Origin: a virus
Strand: one strand, 5' to 3'
DNA length: 44,686 nucleotides
Virus record (IMG/VR): IMGVR_UViG_3300013285_000027
Coordinates: 1 to 44,686 of that record
The notes under the pieces were generated by a model, which saw nothing but the letters and a program-made list of their open reading frames with translations, had not been told where the DNA came from and ran no database searches. Of this stretch, positions 33,590-42,183 are shown in pieces (position 1 is the first letter of the stretch; each line of letters opens with the position of its first letter). The translations under genes were made by a program, and so were the position numbers.

Positions 33590-34339
33590 CTACGGGGTGT
33601 CAATGAGCTTATTGGACTTCTTGGCTGCGCGAGCCGCGAGCATTTTTGCTTTCCATTCTGGGTTGGCCCACAGCGCTTTTGCTGCCGCTGCTTTTGCCGC
33701 TTTTACCTCCGCGCGGCTAGCAATCTCTTGATTGTTTGCTGTTTGCTTTGCAGCGTAATCAGGATCACTCCATTGGGCCTTTGCTTGGGCGCTAGTCTTG
33801 GCCTTGGATGCCTCAGTACTACGCGCTTGTTTAATGCCTTCTTGGCGTTTCTGACGCGTTTCAGGCTTAGCCCACGCCTCAGTACTAGCAATAGATTTGT
33901 TGGCACGAGCCTCGGGTGTGCTTTGGGCGGCTTGTTGCGCAGCTACGACCTTGGTGCGGTACTCCGGGTCTTGCCAATGCTCTTTGGTAAATTTACTGTC
34001 AACAGCTTTATGCGCTGGCGTGCGTACCGTACCGCTTCCGCCCTCTCCCCCATCTGTTAAGTTAAACAATGTACCCGTGCCAAGATTGCGTCGGCCATAC
34101 AAGGCAATTAATTCAATCTCTTTGGCAAACGCTTCATCCTCACTCTTGGTTTCAAACACGCGGTCAAGAATTGCTACAAGCCCCCGTTGTTTCAAGTGGG
34201 ATATGAAATCCTGAAATGGTTTGTTGTGTGATCCCTTGGACCAATGTGATATATCACGGTCCCCCGTGCCTTTACCAACATACACAGGCTGGTCTTTTTT
34301 AAGTGGGCGGGGGTCGCGGTAGACATAAACGTAAAACAT
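33590..34339 (-). CDS. GIY-YIG homing-type endonuclease (249 aa)
   Basis: The catalytic domain is clear: VYVYRDP and VYVGKGTGDR (19-28) correspond to the GIY and YIG strands with the conserved Arg, KEIELIALYG (73-82) carries the catalytic Glu, and LFNLTDGGEG (91-100) matches the N-L-T-x-G-G motif. The C-terminal part has four repeated W-x-x-P helices (HWQDPEY, AWAKPET, QWSDPDY, LWANPEW), resembling DNA-binding repeats of homing enzymes. Such genes cut a cognate site and copy themselves. It interrupts the late block between capsid genes, is flanked by non-coding stretches, and has its own promoter, all signs of a mobile insertion. Confidence 0.9.
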   Translation of the reverse strand: MFYVYVYRDPRPLKKDQPVYVGKGTGDRDISHWSKGSHNKPFQDFISHLKQRGLVAILDRVFETKSEDEAFAKEIELIALYGRRNLGTGTLFNLTDGGEGGSGTVRTPAHKAVDSKFTKEHWQDPEYRTKVVAAQQAAQSTPEARANKSIASTEAWAKPETRQKRQEGIKQARSTEASKAKTSAQAKAQWSDPDYAAKQTANNQEIASRAEVKAAKAAAAKALWANPEWKAKMLAARAAKKSNKLIDTP

Positions 34340-34363
34340 AGTTAGCTCCTTGTTGATGGGATA

Positions 34364-34392
34364 ACTATACCATGATGGATGGGGAAATACAA
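34364..34392 (-). promoter_or_regulatory. Promoter of the GIY-YIG gene
   Basis: On the minus strand TTGTAT (34387-34392) and TATAGT (34364-34369) are 17 bases apart, and TG before the -10 makes it extended. The GIY-YIG ATG follows 25 bases later, with AAGGAG as ribosome site. This makes the gene independent of the late operon. Confidence 0.78.
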
Positions 34393-34397
34393 TAAAT

Positions 34398-34435
34398 TCG
34401 TAACGCTTTTCGAAAATATGGCAAGTGCGTTACGA
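34398..34435. repeat. Inverted repeat TCGTAACGC / GCGTTACGA
   Basis: The nine-base arms (34398-34406 and 34427-34435) are perfect and 20 bases apart. They lie just upstream of the GIY-YIG promoter and contain the GTTACG motif that is clustered at the right end of the window. It may be a regulatory site or a trace of insertion. Confidence 0.6.
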
Positions 34436-34470
34436 CACATGTAACAAGTAGCGCTTCTGCGTCGGCCAAG

Positions 34471-34498
34471 AAAAAAGGGCCCCGAAAGGCCCTTTTTT
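34471..34498 (-). terminator. Bidirectional intrinsic terminator after the capsid gene
   Basis: A six-A run and GGGCC (34471-34481) pair with GGCCC and a six-T run (34488-34498) around a six-base loop. Because A and T runs flank both sides, it works in both directions. It follows the major capsid gene and isolates the endonuclease gene from it. Confidence 0.9.
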
Positions 34499-34517
34499 AC
34501 TACTTTTAGTTCTAATT

Positions 34518-35450
34518 TTAGTTAGAACCTGAGCTACCCCAAATACCGAGAGCGTCCGACCAGCCGAACGAATATCGCTCACGTGCTTTGTATCTCACGT
34601 TCCCCGTGTCGAAGTCACCATCCATGGAGTTTTGCAACGGAGTGCGGATGAAATGCTTCAAGCCGTTAGGCACGTCTGTGGTCAAGAACCAAGCGTTTGT
34701 ATCGGTCAAGAAGTGGTTAATGGTGTAGCCTTCAGGGATAGCACCATTGTTCTTGATCGCGTTGATGTCGTTGTCAGTTGTACCAACACGGAGGTTAGTT
34801 TCCAACAAACGAGTAGCAACGAACTGCAACGCAGGTGGAACAACCATCTTCTTAGGCTTAGCAGCGATCAACAGACCACGTTCATCAGTCCAAGCAGCGA
34901 TTTGAATCACGGCGGCTTCCAAAGAAGTCTCGTTCAAGTCAGCTTGAGTAGATGGGGTGTTGCTGTTGGTGCCACCAGAAATCAGAGGGTGGTTAACCAG
35001 AGTGTTGGAGCTGTTGTAACCAAACAACGACACGCCGTCACCGCCCAAGTAGCTACCGCTGAAACCGTTGTTCAAAACGGAAGCAGCTTTAACTTGCTTG
35101 GTGTAAGCCATGGCGCGAGCCAAAGACTTGGTGTAACGAGCAGACAGGCTGTCGTACAAGTTATCTTCCACAGCTTCTTCAGTGATGGAGAAACCGAGGG
35201 CGATAGTCTCGTGGTTGTATCGAGTGGACCATGCTTCTTGAGCGTTGTCATAACGAACGGATTGGCCTTCGTTCTTGACAGGAGCGGCAGAGAAACCGGA
35301 CAACTTAACTTCTTCTTCAAAGCTACGCTCAGAAGTTTCGGTTTCGTAGATTTCTTTGTGCTCTTCGCCGTAGCGAGCATATTCCATACCGAACAAAGCG
35401 TTCAGACCGGGGAGCAGTTCTTTAAGTAACTGTGCGCGTGAAATAGCCAT
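34518..35450 (-). CDS. Major capsid protein (310 aa)
   Basis: The protein begins MAISRAQLLKELLPGLNALF, has an acidic segment (EIYETETSERSFEEE) and beta-rich regions, and ends in a Gly/Ser-rich tail. The size, the position after scaffold and decoration genes, and the strong Shine-Dalgarno AAGGAG fit a HK97-fold major head subunit; the N-terminal part resembles Mu-like major head (GpT) types. It would form the icosahedral shell of the virion. The terminator just after it suggests that high expression ends there. No protease cleavage site is obvious at the N-terminus. Confidence 0.86.
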   Translation of the reverse strand: MAISRAQLLKELLPGLNALFGMEYARYGEEHKEIYETETSERSFEEEVKLSGFSAAPVKNEGQSVRYDNAQEAWSTRYNHETIALGFSITEEAVEDNLYDSLSARYTKSLARAMAYTKQVKAASVLNNGFSGSYLGGDGVSLFGYNSSNTLVNHPLISGGTNSNTPSTQADLNETSLEAAVIQIAAWTDERGLLIAAKPKKMVVPPALQFVATRLLETNLRVGTTDNDINAIKNNGAIPEGYTINHFLTDTNAWFLTTDVPNGLKHFIRTPLQNSMDGDFDTGNVRYKARERYSFGWSDALGIWGSSGSN

Positions 35451-35463
35451 GGTAATTTACTCC

Positions 35464-36060
35464 TTAAACACCAGTGGTGTTGTTGTATTGGTGGGCGTTG
35501 ATCTTCACCAACAACTCGCAGTAAACACCGGGAGCAGTTGCAGTCTGTTCAACAACGTCGATAACGCGCACTGGGATTGTTGCGGTAGTGCCAGCACCAG
35601 TCAAAGTCACGCCAAAAGCGGAATTGCCTGTGGTGGTAGAACCAGCGTTCAACACCAATGGAACGTTAGAACCGACATCAGCGCGGCTTGCGGTGCCCAT
35701 AGTTGTACCAGAGGTAACAACAGCAACGCGGAACAGAGCTTGTTGATCGTCCACAACGTAAGCGTAAGCTGGGTTAGCAGCAGTAGAAGCCAAAGCAGGA
35801 ATGTACTGACCTTGAACCAATTGGCCCGAAGAGTTAGTGTATTGACCGCCCATGACCACACCGACGATAGTGCCAGCGTTAGTAGAGGTTGATTTGATGA
35901 GATAGCCAGTAGTGTCGATTTGCACTGTATCGCCATTGAAAATAGCGGTAGCAAAACCAGCAGCAACTGGAATCAGGCGTGTTGCACCAGCATATGGCTT
36001 GCCGTCAAGCGAATTGACGGGATCAAGACCATAAGGTGCCGAAACGGTAGGAAATGCCAT
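35464..36060 (-). CDS. Head decoration / minor capsid protein (198 aa)
   Basis: It is Gly/Ala/Thr/Val-rich with beta character (for example YIPALASTAANPAYAYVVDD), has no membrane or catalytic motif, and starts MAFPTVSAPYGLDPVNSLDG, as in decoration proteins next to capsid genes in related phages. GGAG lies 11 bases upstream of the ATG. It lies immediately upstream of the major capsid gene and is probably co-expressed with it at high level. It likely trimerises on the capsid surface, as inferred from composition and position. Confidence 0.8.
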   Translation of the reverse strand: MAFPTVSAPYGLDPVNSLDGKPYAGATRLIPVAAGFATAIFNGDTVQIDTTGYLIKSTSTNAGTIVGVVMGGQYTNSSGQLVQGQYIPALASTAANPAYAYVVDDQQALFRVAVVTSGTTMGTASRADVGSNVPLVLNAGSTTTGNSAFGVTLTGAGTTATIPVRVIDVVEQTATAPGVYCELLVKINAHQYNNTTGV

Positions 36061-36075
36061 TTAAGACTCCAAAAT

Positions 36076-36540
36076 TTAAGAACCAGAACCGAAAGTAACC
36101 TTCGACTTCTTGTCCGAGAACAAGGGCATACGAGGATCACTCTCACGAAGGAAATTGTTGTCCACGGATTCCATTTGAGACTTGTTCTGATTAGCGTAAT
36201 ACGCTGCTCGTTGATCCAAGAACTCGGACGGGATGCGGCAGAGCAACAAACCACCCACCTCAATGTTGCCTTTAAAGCGACCTTCGGTAGTAGCGTGCAT
36301 CATGAGCTCAGGATATTCCTCTGCTTTGCAGGGTTCGTATCCTTCGCGTAGCTTAGAAGAAATATTTGATGGGTCAGCTGCCCCCAAAATACCGGTGCGA
36401 ACCCAGCGATGAGACCACCCGGGACGGGGGTCAGGGCTGGGCAGAGTCTCGGGTAAGCGCCACGCGGTTGGGCGTTGCGAAACCGTACGATCATCTAATC
36501 CACGGGCCAGTCGATTTTGTTTGGTAGCGTTATCCATCAT
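36076..36540 (-). CDS. Conserved hypothetical head-module protein (154 aa)
   Basis: The sequence has a Pro/Arg-rich beginning with SPDPRPGWSHRWVRTGILG and a later VGGLLLCRIPSEFLDQRAAYY segment. It overlaps the scaffold stop by ATGA. Similar short proteins occupy this place, between scaffold and decoration, in many aquatic phages, but I know no tested function. The absence of hydrophobic segments and the overlap suggest co-assembly with the head proteins. Confidence 0.78.
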   Translation of the reverse strand: MMDNATKQNRLARGLDDRTVSQRPTAWRLPETLPSPDPRPGWSHRWVRTGILGAADPSNISSKLREGYEPCKAEEYPELMMHATTEGRFKGNIEVGGLLLCRIPSEFLDQRAAYYANQNKSQMESVDNNFLRESDPRMPLFSDKKSKVTFGSGS

Positions 36541-37517
36541 TCACCTCTTTTCAGCAAAGCAACCTGTTTAGCGTATTGTTCGATTGGAACCCCAAGACGG
36601 CGAGCTATCGCTGCTTCGGATGCCTTCAACTTAACACGATTAGGCGGGGTGCTACGTGAGGCCGGAGCCACAACAGTAGCGGATTTTGTTGCACGGCGGG
36701 GAGTTTCCTCTTCAGCCGGTTCTGACGTCTTTCGTGGAGGCGTTTCGTCATCCTCATAGCTCTGAGCATTTTCAAAGTGCTCAGGAAATCGTTTGCGCAT
36801 CGTTTTGTCGATGGTACGGAAGTATTCTTCACTCCCTACATACTCCGAACCATACTCTCGTTGGAGCTTTTTGTCAAGCCCCATTGCAGTCATAGTCATT
36901 TCATCGTCTTTACCGAACCAATCATTGTTGTTTTCCAGCCAACGTTGAGTACGGCGCGAAGGCGCTGGTTGTTGAACTTCCGAAGGGGGTGGGGCCCACT
37001 CTTGTTCTTTAATGGGCTGCATACCCTGTGCACGTTCGACACGCATTGTTGCGCGAGCAATCTGAGCCTGAGCCTCTGCTTGGGCATCAATATCACCGTT
37101 TTCGATGGCTTCTTTGTATGCGCGTTTAGCGCTGTTCAACTCAGTATCTGCGGCGGACTTAGAAGTCTCAATAAGAACTTGGCTTCCTGTAGCAAGCTGC
37201 TTTTGGAGGCGCTTGTTATCTTCAAGTATCTGTCTAGCATAGGCTTCAGCCGCTTGGCGTTCACGCAGGGCTTCTTCTTTTGCACGACGTTCATCGTGAT
37301 ACCCACGAGTAAACTTCTTGATACGTGCTTGGACCTTTTCGTCGTATGAGCTTAACTCATCATCTGTTGGGTCTTCAGGAGGTGGCGCAGCCTTACGGCC
37401 ACGGTCTTCTGCGGGTGTATCGTCTTCAATCTCTACTTCAAACTTAGCGTCTTCAGCAGCAGCTTTCTTGGCTTCCTTTTCATCGGGGAACTCAAAATCG
37501 TCTTTAAAGTCATCCAT
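36537..37517 (-). CDS. Scaffolding-like protein (326 aa)
   Basis: It is highly charged: an acidic beginning (DDFKDDFEFPDEKEAKKAA), a central coiled coil of Glu/Ala/Arg/Gln helices (DERRAKEEALRERQAAEAY) and a basic C-terminus (AIARRLGVPIEQYAKQVALL). This is the layout of internal scaffolding proteins that shape the procapsid, with a basic C-terminal end contacting the capsid. Its position after the portal and before the decoration and capsid genes agrees. Scaffold is lost or degraded before packaging is complete. No protease motif is seen. Confidence 0.85.
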   Translation of the reverse strand: MDDFKDDFEFPDEKEAKKAAAEDAKFEVEIEDDTPAEDRGRKAAPPPEDPTDDELSSYDEKVQARIKKFTRGYHDERRAKEEALRERQAAEAYARQILEDNKRLQKQLATGSQVLIETSKSAADTELNSAKRAYKEAIENGDIDAQAEAQAQIARATMRVERAQGMQPIKEQEWAPPPSEVQQPAPSRRTQRWLENNNDWFGKDDEMTMTAMGLDKKLQREYGSEYVGSEEYFRTIDKTMRKRFPEHFENAQSYEDDETPPRKTSEPAEEETPRRATKSATVVAPASRSTPPNRVKLKASEAAIARRLGVPIEQYAKQVALLKRGE

Positions 37518-37529
37518 ATTTATCTCCTA

Positions 37530-37943
37530 TTAAGCAACACGGCCAATACCGCGTGGGTCTTCCACAACTGCTTCAACCGAGTCATCATTGATGATGCGGA
37601 ATTCACGGCCATGAATCTTCAGGCGGGTGCCTGAATTGGGTCGAACGATGACAAAGTCACCTTCCTTGCATGACGGGCCGGATGGGAAACGAGTCTCATC
37701 TTTGTACGCGTCAGGACCAAGTTTCACTACGAATAGCACAGAAGTCAGAACTTCTTCATAGTGCATAGCTTGGCTAGATTTGATGATGCCAATTTCGCTG
37801 TCGGCGTACTGCTCCATAGCCTCAGGGACTACACAAAGTACGTGAAAGCGTTTAGGTTCAGGCAGTTGCTTCGCCTTATCCTCAACCGGTTTGTTCAACA
37901 GACCAGATAGGTCAATTGCCCCCGATAAATTAAGTTCACTCAT
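37530..37943 (-). CDS. Phage-encoded GroES-like co-chaperonin (137 aa)
   Basis: The frame extends upstream, but ATG 37941-37943 with GGAG upstream and an 8-base overlap with the previous stop is the likely start (MSELNLSGAID). The body contains RFPSGPSCKEGDFVIVRPNS, IHGREFRIINDDSVEAVVED and a final PRGIGRV, the pattern of Cpn10 oligomers (GDxVxxxxYxG..., I..DDI.A) with a mobile-loop-like SQAMHYEEVLTS region. GroES-like phage proteins assist host GroEL in folding the large capsid proteins (as T4 gp31 does). The location directly next to scaffold and capsid genes supports this use. The N-terminal ~35 residues are extra. Confidence 0.82.
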   Translation of the reverse strand: MSELNLSGAIDLSGLLNKPVEDKAKQLPEPKRFHVLCVVPEAMEQYADSEIGIIKSSQAMHYEEVLTSVLFVVKLGPDAYKDETRFPSGPSCKEGDFVIVRPNSGTRLKIHGREFRIINDDSVEAVVEDPRGIGRVA

Positions 37944-38133
37944 CAGATTGCTCCATTCGTTGCACAAGGTCTTTGACAATGGTTTCTGCATGAGTCAGAC
38001 CTCGGATGACCCCACAGACGTGACGATACTCGTCAAACGTTTTAGCACCTCCTCCAGAAAGGAAGGAATTCTGGTCGCCACGGAGTTTGTCGATCTCCTT
38101 GGCGATGTAAGCAAGCACTCGGCTGTTATCCAA
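37936..38133 (-). CDS. Small helical protein after the portal gene (65 aa)
   Basis: The sequence has two helices (SRVLAYIAKEIDKLRGDQNS and HAETIVKDLVQRMEQSDE) separated by FDEYRHVCGVIRG. It overlaps the GroES-like gene by eight bases and follows the portal by four bases. Short helical proteins in this place are common in related phages; possible roles are portal assembly, scaffold partner or chaperone adaptor. I do not recognise a family. Confidence 0.78.
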   Translation of the reverse strand: MDNSRVLAYIAKEIDKLRGDQNSFLSGGGAKTFDEYRHVCGVIRGLTHAETIVKDLVQRMEQSDE

Positions 38134-38136
38134 CTA

Positions 38137-40629
38137 TTACTCCTTTTTATCACGCGGTGCGCGGTTTTGAGTCATACGATTTTGTTGCGTTTGTGCACGT
38201 TGATGTTGCATCTGCGCTTTGGCTTTACCCACGTCCACGCCCATGCGTGTAGTCTCTATCTGAGACTGGTGATTAAGTTTGTCTTTGGCCACGGTAGTAG
38301 ACGCGTTGACCTGCATGGCGGCGATCTCTTTCTGGACCATGATGCGAGCTTGTTCAATCTGAAGCTGTTGTGCTTTGGCTGCTGCTTCTGCTTGTTGTTT
38401 CTGAGCCTTGAGCTGCAACTCTTGCTGCTTGATCTGTAGCTCTTGCATCTGCATCTGAACCACGGGGTCTTGCATCTGTTGTTGAGCTTGCTGCTGCTGC
38501 GCCTCACCTTTGTTCTGCTGAAGAAGCTGTTGCGACGCTTGGGCTGCTGCCATTGCAATCTGGTCGGCTTGCTCAGACGAGAGATGTTTCTGTTTCTCTT
38601 CGCTCGGCAAGATCATGCCCATCTTCTCTTCCATCTGCTTACGGTACTCAAACGCAATGTGCTCGTTTAAGTGGGCCATCGCTGCGGCCATAATCGCCTG
38701 AGCTTGTGGATTCTGCCCAACCAACTGCATGATCTTGGGGTCTTGCATTGCTGCTTGGTGCACCGCAATATGCGCTTGGTGATTCTGCTCCATGAACGCT
38801 TTCACGGGCTTGCCGGTCAGTAAGTTCTGGTTCTCTTGCACTGGATCAGTTGGTGCTTGGTCATCTTCAACCGGTACCAATTTGCTAGCGTTTTTCACCC
38901 CCAACACTTCAATCATTTGTCGATGTAAAAGGGGCAAGTTATACAACTGCGGTGCACTTTGGGCCAACTGCAACACTGCTTGGTACTGCACGACTTTTTG
39001 AGCCATAGTGGCTGCGTTAGGGTCGGAGACAGGGATGACATCGCACATGTCATAGTCGGATTTCTTGATTGCGCGGTTGCCTTCTTCTGGCTCATAGTCG
39101 TAGTCTTCCGGTGTGTAGTCGGCAATGATGACTTTAAGGAGCTTGAACTCCTGCTTCATCGCATAGTGCAAGCGAGCCTGCACAGCTGACATTACCTTCA
39201 GAGTTCTCTCAAGAAGGGCCAATGTGGTACCCACTGGGGCTTGAGCGCTCATGTCGCTTACGCTCATATCACCCGAAGACGCAAACGCGCGTCCTTCTTG
39301 GACAATCTGGTTGAACAAACTGAACAGAACTTGCGATGGCTCTTTGTATGGCAACGGCAGAATGTTGTCACGGATCGAACCGCTCGGCACGTCCACGTCT
39401 CGGAACTCACCGGGCTGGATCGGAGTGTCATCCCCCTTGATGCGCAAGCCGCGAGACTTCAAACCACCGGGCAAGTTAGACAACGTACCAGCATCAACCA
39501 ACTGGCGAATGAGCATCGTGGCGCTCTTGGCGTAACCGCCGATCAAGTGAATCAGACCATAGCCATAGAACCCAAAGCCCGGAATGTACTGATAGTGCAC
39601 GAAATGCTGGCGCTTGAGTTTGAGCGGATCATCCTCATACCAATTACGACGAATAGCCAAGATTTTGCGGGAGCCTTTCTCCAGCGTCACCACGTATGGC
39701 AGAGCAATACCTGTCTCCTCCATATCACCGTTGTCGTTCTCCGCCTCGTCCTCAAACCCTTCCAAGTCGAGCATGACGTGCATTTCCAAGAGGCGGTAGC
39801 GGTCGTCCTGAATAGCACTCATGCCATTCTCTTCAGCCTTCTGCTTCTCGATGTCGTCCAACTCAACTACTGGCTCGCCCAAGTCGCAGTCCATATAGAA
39901 GCCAGCGTGCTGCAACTTCTTCAGCTCGTTCTCAGTCTTACGCATCACATGAGTAACACGCTCGGCGTCCTCAATATTAGATGCGCCATACGGAACCACG
40001 ATGTCTTCAGCGGGAATGAACGTAGCAACTTGACGACCTTTCGATGGGTCGTAGTACACCTTCTTGAACGCGGAACCTGCCAAAGGCAAAGACCACAACA
40101 TCTTTTCATGCTCGCTGCGGTACTCAGTCATCACCTCAGTGAGCTGGTAGTTCATGTCTTCTCTAACCCGGGCAGCTGCTTCTTCTCGGAGTACGTCAAT
40201 AGCTCCAACGATCTGAGTTTTGACAGGTCCCATCGCTGGGAACGTCTCCATCATGGACTCTGACTGAAACCGCACAACGCTCTCGGTCAACATGGGGTGG
40301 AATACACCGCAAGCACCTTGCCATGGCTCAGTCCGGTCCTCGTACTTCAAGCCCAATAACTTGATACCATCCACATACGTTTGAATCCACTCGCGTCGGT
40401 CACCGGTATCTTTGTCAAAGTCACCCACCAGCTCTTCGCCCAAAGACTGCAAGTCCTTCTCGTCCATGAACTCTGCAAGGTTGGCATCAAAGTCTTCAAC
40501 AGTACCTTCAGTCTCAGCGTCATCTTGCTCACCCTCTTCACCGGGCTCCAATATGATGTCTACTTCCAAGTCTGGCTGTTCAGCCAAATCAGATAGGCCC
40601 ATAGGCGCTGCGTATAAACCTTTTTCCAT
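38137..40629 (-). CDS. Portal protein, P22-type with long C-terminus (830 aa)
   Basis: The N-terminal acidic tail (about 1-70) is followed by a portal core (WQGACGVFHPMLTESVVRFQ, then long alternating helices and strands, IRRNWYEDDPLKLKRQ and FGFYGYGLIHLIGGYA). The C-terminal ~170 residues are extremely Gln-rich (QQAQQQMQDPVVQMQMQELQ) and would form the extended helical barrel seen in P22-like portals. Portal dodecamers sit at the unique vertex, nucleate the capsid and feed DNA. The length of over 800 residues matches this class. The gene lies directly after the terminase. Confidence 0.9.
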   Translation of the reverse strand: MEKGLYAAPMGLSDLAEQPDLEVDIILEPGEEGEQDDAETEGTVEDFDANLAEFMDEKDLQSLGEELVGDFDKDTGDRREWIQTYVDGIKLLGLKYEDRTEPWQGACGVFHPMLTESVVRFQSESMMETFPAMGPVKTQIVGAIDVLREEAAARVREDMNYQLTEVMTEYRSEHEKMLWSLPLAGSAFKKVYYDPSKGRQVATFIPAEDIVVPYGASNIEDAERVTHVMRKTENELKKLQHAGFYMDCDLGEPVVELDDIEKQKAEENGMSAIQDDRYRLLEMHVMLDLEGFEDEAENDNGDMEETGIALPYVVTLEKGSRKILAIRRNWYEDDPLKLKRQHFVHYQYIPGFGFYGYGLIHLIGGYAKSATMLIRQLVDAGTLSNLPGGLKSRGLRIKGDDTPIQPGEFRDVDVPSGSIRDNILPLPYKEPSQVLFSLFNQIVQEGRAFASSGDMSVSDMSAQAPVGTTLALLERTLKVMSAVQARLHYAMKQEFKLLKVIIADYTPEDYDYEPEEGNRAIKKSDYDMCDVIPVSDPNAATMAQKVVQYQAVLQLAQSAPQLYNLPLLHRQMIEVLGVKNASKLVPVEDDQAPTDPVQENQNLLTGKPVKAFMEQNHQAHIAVHQAAMQDPKIMQLVGQNPQAQAIMAAAMAHLNEHIAFEYRKQMEEKMGMILPSEEKQKHLSSEQADQIAMAAAQASQQLLQQNKGEAQQQQAQQQMQDPVVQMQMQELQIKQQELQLKAQKQQAEAAAKAQQLQIEQARIMVQKEIAAMQVNASTTVAKDKLNHQSQIETTRMGVDVGKAKAQMQHQRAQTQQNRMTQNRAPRDKKE

Positions 40630-40638
40630 GTCGTGTCC

Positions 40639-42165
40639 TTACACTGTGTAGTACCGCTCTTTATTGCGGCTTCGGAACCATTGAATATCTTCGGGCTCAT
40701 CGCTTGGCAAACGAAGGAACCCACCCTGACGAAAGCGCATTAGGGCAAGTGTTGTTGCGTCAACCAAGTCATCATGTTCGCCTGACGGGAACGCAGCAAT
40801 TTCATCCACGAGCTCTTCAGCCCAACGAGTTTTAGGAACCCAAACTTTCCCAGACGCAATTATGTCCGAGACTGAGTTCAAGCGGGCAATTTTGTCCTGA
40901 CCTTTAGACGGTGTGTACTCCATCACCGGTATGCCCATCGCCCTGAGTTCATAGATCAGCGGGGCTCCCGTAGCCTTCTTCTCAATCAACAACCCATCAG
41001 GCTCAAACGCGTTGTACTCCTTGAGCACGTCACGCTTCAGGTCCACCCACTCCACACGCTTCTTATATGTGTTGAGGAGGATGATGTTCTTCGACTGGTC
41101 TTTATGGTGGGTAAAGATGCCCCAAGTCGTCCCGGCTGAATAGTCGGCACGCTGATGTTTCTCGAACGCGGTGTCCCACGTCTGGAGGATGTACTCGCAC
41201 TCAGGAGGCTCATCTTCTTCCCACCACTGCCACCAATCTCGTTTAACAATCGCGCTCTCATTACCCACTGGGTTCTGCTGATACTGCGCCTGCCACTTCG
41301 AGTTCGGCAATTCTTCACGTAGCGCAGATAGTTCACCCATGCTCCAAAACTCAGGCCAAAGCGGGTTGCCAGAGGGCAAGATCGCTGGAAACTCAATAAC
41401 TTCCCAGTCGGTTTCGCCACGTAACGCTGCATTTTTAAGCACCTGCCCAGTCAAATCACGCTGAGCCCAGCGCGTCATCACGATCACAATCGCCCCACCG
41501 GGCTGCAAACGCTGACGGGGACCTGACGTGTACCATTCATACACCTTATCATAGACTTCGGGGTTGGTAGCTGCCATCGCAGCCTCTTGTTCTGAGTGCG
41601 GATCGTCAATAATCAGCAGGTCAGCACCCTTACCGGTCACCGCACCCCCCACACCAATCGCAAAATAGTCACCGCCCTTGGATGTGTTCCACCGGCCAGC
41701 CGCTTTTGAGTCAGATTGCAGCCCCAATTCAGGAAAAATGTCGTGATACTGCTCGGTATCCACCAAGTTACGCACTTTTCGACCAAAACCCACTGCCAAT
41801 TCAGCAGTGTGGGACGTCTGAATGACCTTTTTGCCCGGAAATTTGCCCAAAAACCAAGCAGGGAGCAGGTATGAGGCGAATTCTGACTTCGTATGGCGGG
41901 GCGGCATGTTAATAATCAGCCGTTTGCACTCCCCACGAGCCACTCTCTCAAACGCTTCAGCCATCCGCTTGTGGTGCCTACCTGCAATGAAGCTAGGCCA
42001 GACCTTTTCCACAAACTTAATGAACTTCTCCTGCATCAACTCCCGGTTCTTGAGTTCTTCGAGCTTGGCAAGCTGAGCCTCCAACACCCGTTGGTCCGAC
42101 TCCGAGAGACTCGGAAGGACTTTAAGGACGTCCGCAAGGGACATTTTGGATACATCAAGGTTCAT
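40639..42165 (-). CDS. terL: Terminase large subunit (508 aa)
   Basis: The N-terminal ATPase shows a deviant Walker A (MPPRHTKS, 87-94) and Walker B (LLIIDD, 183-188), and a W-R-T coupling segment (MTRWAQRDL). The C-terminal RNase H-like nuclease shows Asp331 in TWDTAF, Glu395 in IEKKATG and the HDDLVDA motif (464-470). It powers DNA packaging into the procapsid and cuts the concatemer. The ATPase and nuclease are complete, with a normal length. It is downstream of the small subunit and upstream of the portal with a 9-base spacing. Confidence 0.95.
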   Translation of the reverse strand: MNLDVSKMSLADVLKVLPSLSESDQRVLEAQLAKLEELKNRELMQEKFIKFVEKVWPSFIAGRHHKRMAEAFERVARGECKRLIINMPPRHTKSEFASYLLPAWFLGKFPGKKVIQTSHTAELAVGFGRKVRNLVDTEQYHDIFPELGLQSDSKAAGRWNTSKGGDYFAIGVGGAVTGKGADLLIIDDPHSEQEAAMAATNPEVYDKVYEWYTSGPRQRLQPGGAIVIVMTRWAQRDLTGQVLKNAALRGETDWEVIEFPAILPSGNPLWPEFWSMGELSALREELPNSKWQAQYQQNPVGNESAIVKRDWWQWWEEDEPPECEYILQTWDTAFEKHQRADYSAGTTWGIFTHHKDQSKNIILLNTYKKRVEWVDLKRDVLKEYNAFEPDGLLIEKKATGAPLIYELRAMGIPVMEYTPSKGQDKIARLNSVSDIIASGKVWVPKTRWAEELVDEIAAFPSGEHDDLVDATTLALMRFRQGGFLRLPSDEPEDIQWFRSRNKERYYTV

Positions 42166-42183
42166 TTGATATTGTTATGGAAT

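Noticed and set aside
33590-34339. Transposase or integrase interpretation of the inserted gene
   Set aside because: The VYVGKG, catalytic Glu and NLTDGGEG motifs identify a GIY-YIG nuclease, and no terminal inverted repeats or target duplications flank it.
39241-40263. A 340-codon + strand frame opposite the portal gene
   Set aside because: The portal on the other strand is well supported; this frame shows no family pattern and no promoter.
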